64,000 nt of DNA from Dehalococcoidia bacterium. GTDB lineage: Bacteria > Chloroflexota > Dehalococcoidia > Lucifugimonadales > Lucifugimonadaceae. Of this stretch, positions 26,199-31,563 are shown piece after piece (position 1 is the first letter of the stretch; every line of letters begins with the position of its first letter). The DNA lies in NCBI GenBank assembly GCA_022824185.1, contig JAJEAU010000008.1, positions 81,274 to 145,273 on the forward strand, given 5' to 3'. A program made the position numbers and the translations under genes. The notes beneath the pieces are model-generated. The model did no database searches. It was not told the origin of the DNA and worked only from the letters and a program-made list of their open reading frames with translations.

Positions 26199-28124
26199 AT
26201 GGCAACCACTGACGCAACAAAAGGTCGCCCGGACGACAACAAATCGCAGCGACCTCACTGGGTCGACGACAACCGCGCGAACCAAGAGGATCTCGACCAG
26301 CAGATCTTCAGCGCTGGCTACAACGGCGACGTCATTCGCCGGTTCATCGGATTTGTCAGCCCGTACCGAAACGTCCTGATCGTCGGCGTCATCGCCGTAA
26401 TCATCTTCGCCCTCTCCGTCCTAGCTCTACCGTGGATCGTCCGCACCACCGTCAACGACGTCCTGGACATCACACAACGGGATACCGGCGATGCCCGCGA
26501 CGTCCTCTTCATCATGGTCGGTTTGTTCTTCGGTGCCGTCGTCATCCACGTAATCGTCGGATACCTCCAAAACATCATCGTCGGACGCATCGCGGAACAC
26601 ATCCTCATAGACCTCCGACGAGCAATGTACGAACACCTCCAGCGCGTCTCCATGTCCTTCATGGACAAGACAGAGGTCGGACGCATGATGTCCCGGCTGC
26701 AAGGTGACGTCGCAGCATTGCAGGAGTTCCTCGAAACCGCCGTCGTGAGCATCGGCGACTTCCTTCTCCTATTTGGCATCGTCATCGCCATGCTCATCAT
26801 GGACTGGCGACTTGCACTCCTGACCTTCGCCGTCGTTTCCACTCTCGCAATCGCACGCGCCATCTGGCTGCCCATCGCACGACGGGCCTTCCTCTACTCC
26901 CGCCAGACAGCCTCGATCACTAGCGGTGCACTCGCCGAGAACATCAACGGCGTCAGAGTAGTGCAGGGCATGAGCCGGGAACACGTAAACCTCGACCTGT
27001 TCCAAGAAAAAGCCGACGAACAGTTGTGGGCTTCGAAACGCGCCGCCAAGATCGGACTGATGATGATCGCGATGGTCGACACCCTCTCGGGCACTGCAAT
27101 GGCCATCATCATCGTCGTCGGAGGTTCCATGGTCATGGGCAACTCCCTCGAAATCGGATCCATGATCGCATTCATCCTCTACGTCCAGCTCTTCTTCGAC
27201 CCCATCCGATCAATCACCATGCACTACGCCGTATTCCAACGCGCTATGGCATCCGGCGAACGCATCTTCGAAGTCCTTGACGTCCCGGTCGACATCCAAG
27301 ACAAACCCGAGGCCAAACCCCTCGTCGACAACGACGGCTCGGTCGAATTCAAAAACGTGACCTTCGGCTACCTCGAAAACGAACCGATCCTCAAGAACAT
27401 CAACTTCCGCGTCGAACCCGGCGAAACAATCGCCCTGGTCGGACCAACCGGCTCCGGCAAGACCAGCATCACATCCCTACTCCACCGCTTCTACGACATC
27501 TGGGAAGGCGAAATCCTCATCTCTGGCCAAGACGTCCGCGACGTCCAACTCAGCAGCATGGGAGACAACATCGGCATGGTCCTCCAAGAGCCATACCTAT
27601 TCTCCAGCACAATCTTCGAAAACATCCGCTACAACAAATTCGACGCCACCCGAGAGGATGTCGTCGCGGCCGCACGCGCCGTAGGTGCCCACGAGTTCAT
27701 CATGCGCCTACCCAACGGCTACGACACCGAACTCGAACAGCGCGGCGGAAACCTCTCCCTCGGACAACGCCAACTCATCTCCTTCGCCAGAGCCATCGTC
27801 GCCGACACCAAGATCCTCATCCTCGACGAAGCAACCGCGTCCATCGACAGCTACACCGAACTCCTCATCCAACAAGCCCTTGCACGCCTCCTCGAAGGCC
27901 GCACCGGCATCGTCATCGCACACCGCCTCGCAACCATCCGAGGCGCAGACCGCATCATCGTCCTCCAAAACGGCGAAATCATCGAAACCGGCAACCACGA
28001 CGAACTAATCGCCCACGGTGGCCTATACGCCCGCCTCTACTCCATGAACTACGCCTCATTCGACGACATCCCAGATGAACTAATCGCCGAAGCAATGGAA
28101 TACTCCCGAACCGAGGCTACCTAA
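26199..28124 (+). CDS. ABC exporter half-transporter, catalytic subunit (TM-NBD)
   Basis: 641 residues, starting two bases after the previous stop. Six membrane helices (about 50-345) are followed by the NBD: Walker A GPTGSGKT, Q-loop LQEPYLF, signature LSLGQRQ, Walker B ILILDEATASID and switch His in IVIAHRL. The signature lacks the second Gly (LSLGQ), which together with the partner's Asp Walker B makes the degenerate site, while this subunit's Glu and the partner's LSGGQ make the hydrolytic one. The heterodimer exports an unknown compound from the cytoplasm. Both proteins have hydrophilic N-terminal extensions. Confidence 0.93.
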   Translation: MATTDATKGRPDDNKSQRPHWVDDNRANQEDLDQQIFSAGYNGDVIRRFIGFVSPYRNVLIVGVIAVIIFALSVLALPWIVRTTVNDVLDITQRDTGDARDVLFIMVGLFFGAVVIHVIVGYLQNIIVGRIAEHILIDLRRAMYEHLQRVSMSFMDKTEVGRMMSRLQGDVAALQEFLETAVVSIGDFLLLFGIVIAMLIMDWRLALLTFAVVSTLAIARAIWLPIARRAFLYSRQTASITSGALAENINGVRVVQGMSREHVNLDLFQEKADEQLWASKRAAKIGLMMIAMVDTLSGTAMAIIIVVGGSMVMGNSLEIGSMIAFILYVQLFFDPIRSITMHYAVFQRAMASGERIFEVLDVPVDIQDKPEAKPLVDNDGSVEFKNVTFGYLENEPILKNINFRVEPGETIALVGPTGSGKTSITSLLHRFYDIWEGEILISGQDVRDVQLSSMGDNIGMVLQEPYLFSSTIFENIRYNKFDATREDVVAAARAVGAHEFIMRLPNGYDTELEQRGGNLSLGQRQLISFARAIVADTKILILDEATASIDSYTELLIQQALARLLEGRTGIVIAHRLATIRGADRIIVLQNGEIIETGNHDELIAHGGLYARLYSMNYASFDDIPDELIAEAMEYSRTEAT

Positions 28125-28191
28125 CTCAAGTCATTCCGGAATTAGGGTGGTGTATGTGGCATTGGCAAAGCCTTAATAATGCCGGTTGTCA

Positions 28192-28219
28192 TTGACAATT
28201 GCCATGTAATTGGTTTAAT
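28192..28219 (+). promoter_or_regulatory. Candidate promoter with spacer dyad, start of the accessory islet
   Basis: TTGACA (28192-28197), 16 bases, TTTAAT (28214-28219). The spacer holds CAATT-N7-AATTG, a possible operator. It lies 50 bases before the ATG at 28269. It does not share the CGCTCCG core or the hairpin of the cassettes further along. Confidence 0.5.
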
Positions 28220-28268
28220 CTAACTTCCCTGTGAGTAGTCTGAGTGGCGAATCCGTGTGTAACAGCTG

Positions 28269-28805
28269 ATGGCTGACTCGGCGCAACGTTTGCCACACGA
28301 TCTTCTAAGTTACAGTGACGAAAGAGTGTCTGACATCGACGCGATCCAAACGGAAGAAAAAGCGATCTCGGTGGAATCGGGCGGTTTTGCCGATATATCG
28401 CAACGCGAGAAATGTTGGAACAAGCTGACCGAGGTGGCGATTCCGTACGCTGCGCTATTGCAGTCCGTGCACAAATCAAGCAAAATTCTTATCACACCCC
28501 TTATCGTCGGGTTGGCAGTTTTCGGATGCACCGCTTCAAACCCTTCTCCGACGGTCGACGTGCCATCGACTGTCTGAGCTATTGTCTCAGCGTCGCTTCC
28601 GGCTACGGCCACGCCTATCGACGCGGCGGCAACGGCTGAGGCGGTCGCACTCTCGATTCCCACATCCACCCCAGCTCCCACGACGACGCCGGCTCCGATA
28701 CTGACGCCCGTTGCGACCGCGACTCCCCCGCCCTCGGTCACACCCGTGGGCGTGGAAGCCCCGGCTGTCCGGCGTGACGCCGAAACGCACGACCGACTGC
28801 TGTGA
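28269..28805 (+). pseudogene. Lipoprotein-like gene interrupted by an in-frame TGA
   Basis: The frame from ATG 28269 reads 102 codons to TGA (28575-28577) and continues open in the same frame for 75 more codons to TGA at 28803-28805. Just before the interruption is a lipoprotein signal (KILITPLIVGLAVFGC); after it comes a Pro/Thr/Ala-rich linker (IPTSTPAPTTTPAPILTP) like those of other surface lipoproteins in this window. The composition continues smoothly across the TGA, so one CGA-to-TGA change could have broken a single gene. The signal is oddly internal: a start at the GTG just before HKSSKILI would be normal, but no ribosome site is visible there. Function unknown. Confidence 0.55.
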
Positions 28806-28830
28806 CGAGTCCGACTCTATCAGTGAACGA

Positions 28831-28892
28831 TTGACGGACGCTCCGCCGTCTGACATAATCCGAAAAAGAAGCCCGGCGCTGGAACGCCGGGC
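28831..28892 (+). promoter_or_regulatory. Promoter plus leader-hairpin cassette, copy a (intact)
   Basis: TTGACG (28831-28836), 17-base spacer containing CGCTCCG, CATAAT (28854-28859), then GCCCGGCG-CTGGAA-CGCCGGGC (28871-28892), a perfect 8-bp stem beginning about five bases after the expected transcription start. AAGGAG (28913-28918) and a GTG start follow. No T-run, so it is not a terminator. Confidence 0.7.
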
Positions 28893-28924
28893 AGTTATCA
28901 ACCCCAAACCTTAAGGAGCTTGAC

Positions 28925-29068
28925 GTGAGTAAGCATACCATCAACATCTCCGTGACGTTCGCCCGTCACGGACCGAACGCACCAGACCATCGCGCCAGAA
29001 TCCGCCGCCGAATCCGTGAGATTCGCGCAGAGAGAGCGAAATGGGCTGCGGAGGAGGGCAAGCGATGA
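28925..29068 (+). CDS. Small basic protein A (47 aa), paralogue of the gene at 30002
   Basis: Too short for the ORF track. GTG 28925 lies six bases after AAGGAG. The protein contains ISVTFARHGPNAPDHR followed by an Arg/Glu-rich helix (IRRRIREIRAERAK). The protein from the cassette-c unit has ITVRFDRHGPNAQHYR and AEIRAER at the same places, so the two are clear paralogues, and the sharing of xFxRHGPNA indicates translation is real. Its TGA overlaps the next gene's ATG (ATGA), so both are co-translated. A beta strand, a conserved RHGPNA turn and a charged helix can be guessed. I do not recognise the family. Confidence 0.65.
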   Translation: MSKHTINISVTFARHGPNAPDHRARIRRRIREIRAERAKWAAEEGKR

Positions 29069-29385
29069 GAGAGCCCGAACAGAAGCGTCTGACGTTCGAC
29101 GACGAAGAAGTTCAAATCGTCACCGGCGGGCTTGCCGTCGACGTGTGGTTGCCTGGACCGCACGAGAAGGGCTTCCATATCTTCCCCCGTCCGAGAGAGT
29201 TTTTCGTCATCAACGGAGGACACGATCCCGCTCCGAACACCACTTATGGCGGCGGACTGCTGCTGACTGTGAAAACCGGAAATGCATTAGCGCGTGACTG
29301 GGTTCAGGCCACGGGCGAAGGCGACACGGTCTACTGTCGATACTTCCCGGAGCGGAGCGCTTGGCTGATCGCCAAACTGTCTTGA
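29065..29385 (+). CDS. Hypothetical protein (106 aa) coupled to small protein A
   Basis: Starts at ATG 29065, overlapping the stop of protein A; the track's start at 29041 lies inside that gene. The protein is soluble, beta-rich in appearance, with FHIFPRPREFFVINGG, a Gly-rich TTYGGGLLL stretch and a C-terminal WLIAKLS. No signal, membrane segment or known motif is visible. Co-translation suggests it works with protein A or is dosage-matched to it. A broken cassette copy follows 48 bases after its stop. Confidence 0.6.
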   Translation: MREPEQKRLTFDDEEVQIVTGGLAVDVWLPGPHEKGFHIFPRPREFFVINGGHDPAPNTTYGGGLLLTVKTGNALARDWVQATGEGDTVYCRYFPERSAWLIAKLS

Positions 29386-29432
29386 TCGCCATTCACCGCG
29401 CATCTTCCAGCGCCGGTCGGAAGACGACGTGA

Positions 29433-29466
29433 GATAATCCAAAAAGAAAGAAGCCCGGCGCTGGAA
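29433..29466 (+). repeat. Broken cassette copy b (-10 and left hairpin arm only)
   Basis: GAGATAATCC then AAGAAGCCCGGCGCTGGAA match the intact cassettes base for base, but the -35 position reads GCGCCG and the right hairpin arm (CGCCGGGC) is replaced by ACTATATAG. It is a truncated remnant of the repeat. Confidence 0.65.
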
Positions 29467-29482
29467 ACTATATAGACGGCTA

Positions 29483-29574
29483 CTCGCGGAGAGACAACGC
29501 GAGGCTGATACCATCGAAGTAGCGGACAAGTCGCTTATACCAGCGCAAGAGGCGCTTTCTTGCGACCTGTCCGC
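29483..29574. ncRNA. Candidate structured RNA: two nested stem-loops
   Basis: CTCGCG-N9-CGCGAG (29483-29503) is followed by a large compound hairpin. GCGGACA (29522-29528) pairs with TGTCCGC (29568-29574), one mismatch, GTCGC (29530-29534) pairs with GCGAC (29562-29566), and inside is AGCGC-AAGAG-GCGCT (29542-29556). No coding sequence is convincing over 29386-29669. It could be an RNA gene, a leader element or a recombination-type hairpin. The acceptor-like 7-bp stem is not a tRNA: the total is only 53 nt. Confidence 0.35.
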
Positions 29575-29669
29575 CCAGTCCGGCGTGCTTGCGGAGCGGG
29601 GTATGTCGGTACCGACCCGTCGTCCGCTTGCACGCCTCATGCTAACTCGCCGGAGTTCGTCGCGTTCGA

Positions 29670-29699
29670 TTGACGGGCGCTCCGGCAGACGGAAGGAGA
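29670..29699 (+). repeat. Broken cassette copy b2 (-35 and spacer core only)
   Basis: ATTGACGGGCGCTCCGGC matches the -35 half of the intact cassettes, but the -10 and the hairpin are missing and GGAAGGAG follows directly. Together with copy b it shows the cassette family has been rearranged here. Confidence 0.6.
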
Positions 29700-29706
29700 A
29701 CACAAG

Positions 29707-29883
29707 ATGCCGAGGTTGTATCACTCAGATAGGGTCAGAGCCAAGGAACAACTCGATGATGCGCAGGCGAAGCTGGACGCGGCGCCGAACGACCCGCAAC
29801 TGGTGCAGTCGTATGCGCTGCTGGTGGCGGCTGTTGCTTTGGTTGATATCGCCGACGAGCTCCGCAATTCACAAGCGATATAA
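29707..29883 (+). CDS. Small hypothetical protein (58 aa), helical
   Basis: ATG 29707 is seven bases after GGAAGGAG, a strong ribosome site. The 58-residue product (below the track's limit) is charged at the N-terminus (HSDRVRAKEQLDDAQAKLDAAP) and then largely hydrophobic (LLVAAVALVDIADEL). It is probably a helical hairpin, with the second helix amphipathic or membrane-associated. It sits directly behind the -35 half of a broken cassette, so it may have lost its own promoter. No homologue is recognised. The competing 115-residue frame at 29585 in the track is Arg-rich and looks like an out-of-frame shadow. Confidence 0.5.
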   Translation: MPRLYHSDRVRAKEQLDDAQAKLDAAPNDPQLVQSYALLVAAVALVDIADELRNSQAI

Positions 29884-29906
29884 CCGCCACGCCGTCATGG
29901 GAGCGA

Positions 29907-29969
29907 TTGACGCGCGACGCTCCGCACCCTAGAATCCTAAAGAGAAGCCCGGCGCGCTAACGCCGGGCT
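29907..29969 (+). promoter_or_regulatory. Promoter plus leader-hairpin cassette, copy c (intact)
   Basis: TTGACG (29907-29912), 17 bases with GACGCTCCG, TAGAAT (29930-29935), then AGCCCGGCG-CGCTAA-CGCCGGGCT (29946-29969), a 9-bp stem with a loop different from copies a and d. AAAGGAG (29989-29995) follows. The stop of the 58-residue gene lies 24 bases upstream of the -35. Confidence 0.7.
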
Positions 29970-30001
29970 ATGAAGTCACACCAAGAGGAAAGGAGATGGT
30001 T

Positions 30002-30139
30002 TTGACTTCAACTAAGCAGGTTAACATAACCGTCCGCTTCGACCGGCACGGTCCGAACGCGCAACACTACCGCGAACGGCTCCTGCAGCGCACCGCAGAG
30101 ATACGGGCGGAGCGGACGCCGAGCGGAGCGAAGCCATGA
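30002..30139 (+). CDS. Small basic protein C (45 aa), paralogue of the gene at 28925
   Basis: Too short for the ORF track. Two starts are possible: ATG 29996 touches the AAAGGAG ribosome site with no spacer, whereas TTG 30002 has a normal six-base spacer, so I choose TTG. The product carries VNITVRFDRHGPNAQHYR and TAEIRAER, matching protein A. Its TGA overlaps an ATG (ATGA), as in protein A, but here that ATG opens only a five-codon frame (MKSRT), whose TGA overlaps the ATG of the membrane-protein gene at 30153. Function unknown; the repeated pairing with a following gene suggests a leader or partner role. Confidence 0.65.
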   Translation: MTSTKQVNITVRFDRHGPNAQHYRERLLQRTAEIRAERTPSGAKP

Positions 30140-30152
30140 AATCGCGTACGTG

Positions 30153-30425
30153 ATGGAGCCTGCTTGGTTGACAATCTCGGGGCTGGCACTTGACATCCTC
30201 GGTTTCGCCGGTTTCATCGTGTTCGGTCCGCCGCAAGAACTCCACAGCTACAGGGGCGGCGCGCTTTGGGTTTGGGGCGGCAAGGATCCCTGGATAGATC
30301 GCATGGTGCCGCCGAAATACCAGCGAATAATCAGATGGGCATCGGCGCTCACGATATTCGCAGGCTTCGCCCTTCAAATAGCAGGCACCGTCTTGGGCTT
30401 GATTGACGGGCGCTCCGCCGTTTGA
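30153..30425 (+). CDS. Small two-helix membrane protein (90 aa)
   Basis: Starts at ATG 30153 (or GTG 30150). Two hydrophobic helices, LTISGLALDILGFAGFIVFG and ASALTIFAGFALQIAGTVLGL, flank a polar loop rich in aromatic and Gly residues (SYRGGALWVWGGKDPWIDRM). No signal peptide cleavage site is seen, so it should be an inner-membrane hairpin with the loop on one side. It follows protein C by a short translational relay. Its C-terminal codons GLIDGRSAV and stop TGA are made from the -35 and spacer of the next cassette, so the gene end and the promoter share bases. Family not recognised. Confidence 0.6.
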   Translation: MEPAWLTISGLALDILGFAGFIVFGPPQELHSYRGGALWVWGGKDPWIDRMVPPKYQRIIRWASALTIFAGFALQIAGTVLGLIDGRSAV

Positions 30426-30464
30426 GATAATCCGTAGGAGATGCCCGGCGCTGGAGCGTCGGGC
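30403..30464 (+). promoter_or_regulatory. Promoter plus leader-hairpin cassette, copy d (intact)
   Basis: TTGACG (30403-30408), 17 bases with GCGCTCCG, GATAAT (30426-30431), then GCCCGGCG-CTGGAG-CGTCGGGC (30443-30464): one pair has become G-U but the stem is kept. AGGAGGA (30484-30490) follows. The whole -35 and spacer lie inside the upstream membrane-protein gene. Confidence 0.75.
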
Positions 30465-30497
30465 GGTGGTTTACCAATTTCATAGGAGGATTCAATT

Positions 30498-30641
30498 TTG
30501 GCGAAATATAGACGTTCCCGTTCTCGCGGCTCGGTGCTTCCGTTGTCCGTCCGATTCTCCGCACGTTTTCGATTGGGCACGGCGTCGCGTCGCGCCCGCG
30601 GCTACCGGCCCCGTCGACGACGCTCCGGCCGTATGAGATAA
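30498..30641 (+). CDS. Arg-rich basic peptide (47 aa)
   Basis: TTG start eight bases after AGGAGGA; below the track limit. The product begins MAKYRRSRSRGSVLP and ends YRPRRRRSGRMR: nearly a third is Arg, with Ser and Gly but no acidic residue. Such composition suggests nucleic-acid binding (protamine- or ribosomal-tail-like), though an antisense shadow of GC-rich DNA must be considered. In favour of a gene are the strong ribosome site, the intact promoter cassette before it, and a stop codon (TAA) formed by the next cassette's GATAAT. No family recognised. Confidence 0.5.
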   Translation: MAKYRRSRSRGSVLPLSVRFSARFRLGTASRRARGYRPRRRRSGRMR

Positions 30642-30675
30642 TCCGTAAGAGAAGCTTGGCGCAGAAACGCTGGGC
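30614..30675 (+). promoter_or_regulatory. Promoter plus leader-hairpin cassette, copy e (intact, most divergent)
   Basis: TCGACG (30614-30619; one change from TTGACG), 17 bases with ACGCTCCG, GATAAT (30637-30642), then GCTTGGCG-CAGAAA-CGCTGGGC (30654-30675). Both arms differ from the other copies yet still pair through G-U wobbles. AGGAGGA and an ATG follow. Confidence 0.7.
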
Positions 30676-30702
30676 GATGTCGTTCCTATCGAGGAGGATG
30701 CC

Positions 30703-31008
30703 ATGTCGGAGCCCGTTCAGTTCCACGAGAGCGAGTTCGTGAACATCTTGAAAAAAGCGCTCGATGCGTACCACGAGTTGACCGAGGGGCAGGAAGGCTA
30801 CGAACCCATCGAAGGCACGGGCGAAGACTTGACTCTGATGTTGAAGCTGAACCGGACGAAAAACGGCGGTGTCAGATTGAGCTTCATGAGCGTCCGGGAT
30901 TTCCTCTCCACTGTCAGCCCCGGGCAATTGATGAGGCCGGATGCTCTGGACGACTTCGACAAGCCCACCATTCCGCACGTGGACGTTACGATGGAGCCGG
31001 AGAACTAG
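30703..31008 (+). CDS. Hypothetical protein (101 aa) behind cassette e
   Basis: ATG 30703 follows AGGAGGATGCC, with a good ribosome site. The protein is acidic and soluble: a helical N-terminus (SEFVNILKKALDAYHEL), a loop (YEPIEGTGEDL), a beta-like stretch (LTLMLKLNRTKNGGVRLSFMSVRDFL) and a Pro-rich end (KPTIPHVDVTMEPEN). It could be a small alpha/beta protein. No catalytic motif, signal or membrane segment. It is the last unit of the cassette array, and a strong hairpin follows 32 bases after its stop. Family not recognised. Confidence 0.6.
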   Translation: MSEPVQFHESEFVNILKKALDAYHELTEGQEGYEPIEGTGEDLTLMLKLNRTKNGGVRLSFMSVRDFLSTVSPGQLMRPDALDDFDKPTIPHVDVTMEPEN

Positions 31009-31040
31009 CGGACGGATGCGCCGGTGGTAGCCTAGAAATC

Positions 31041-31094
31041 GGGCGGGCTCAGCCGCGAACCATCGGGTTTGCACTAGGCCGCTGAGCTCCGCCC
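31041..31094. terminator. Large compound hairpin at the end of the cassette array
   Basis: GGGCGGG-CTCAGC pairs with GCTGAG-C(T)CCGCCC with one bulged T, and inside is GCGAACC-ATCG-GGTTTGC. Total 20 base pairs. No T-run follows, so it may be a factor-dependent terminator, an RNA 3' end or a mobile-element end. A second hairpin, AACTGTT-N10-AACAGTT, lies at 31108-31131. Confidence 0.45.
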
Positions 31095-31248
31095 ATGCTC
31101 CAATTGTAACTGTTGACTCTTTGAAACAGTTGGATTCTCCGTCCGCCTCGCCGCTGGACACACTTCGCTTGCCGGACGCACCAACTCCAGGGACGCAGGG
31201 TGTGTCAACTATCTAATCGCCAATCTGGGCGGTACCGGCATCAACAGA

Positions 31249-31563
31249 TTGACACTCCTCTATCGACTTAATCTGAGAGACAATGAGATCGTTCACATCC
31301 CTGACAGGTACTTCAGAGATCTGAACGCCCGCCCGGTTCAGCCCTTGTGGTATTTGTATCTGTCCAACAACCGTCTGACATCGATCACACCGGCGATGTT
31401 CGAGGGTCATGAAGAAACCCTGCGGTTTCTCCACATAGACGGAAACCCGGTTCAAGAATTGATAGGGGAAGAAGACTTCTCCGATTTCACATTCGCCCGA
31501 TTATGGAGCTTCCCGACTGCGGATGATGTGGGTTCCTGCGACTCCGACTCCGGCGCCAGCTAG
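31249..31563 (+). pseudogene. Leucine-rich-repeat fragment, probably the 5' part of a frameshifted surface protein
   Basis: The frame is open from 31117 but has no start codon with a ribosome site; the track uses TTG 31249. LRR units are clear: LYRLNLRDNEIVHIPDRYF, LWYLYLSNNRLTSITPAMF, LRFLHIDGNPVQEL. The frame then reads SFPTADDVGSCDSDSGAS and stops, while the +1 frame of the same DNA reads PATPTPAPAS and continues as the next surface protein for 340 codons. I infer one ancestral LRR-plus-linker-plus-anchor gene, broken by a frameshift near 31530 and missing its signal peptide. A sequencing error could produce the same picture. Confidence 0.55.

Noticed and set aside
28575-28577. Selenocysteine codon
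   Set aside because: The protein has no redox motif around the TGA and no SECIS-like stem was evident directly downstream; a nonsense mutation is simpler.
29522-29574. tRNA gene suggested by a 7-bp acceptor-like stem
   Set aside because: Only 53 nt long, with no T-loop GTTCRA motif and no room for the D and T arms.
29585-29932. 115-residue Arg-rich ORF
   Set aside because: It overlaps out of frame the better-supported 58-residue gene, runs through cassette promoter DNA and has no ribosome site.
28831-30675. Integron-type cassette array (attC sites) as an explanation of the repeats
   Set aside because: The repeats lack the GTTRRRY/RYYYAAC core boxes, carry a full promoter, and no integrase is in the window.
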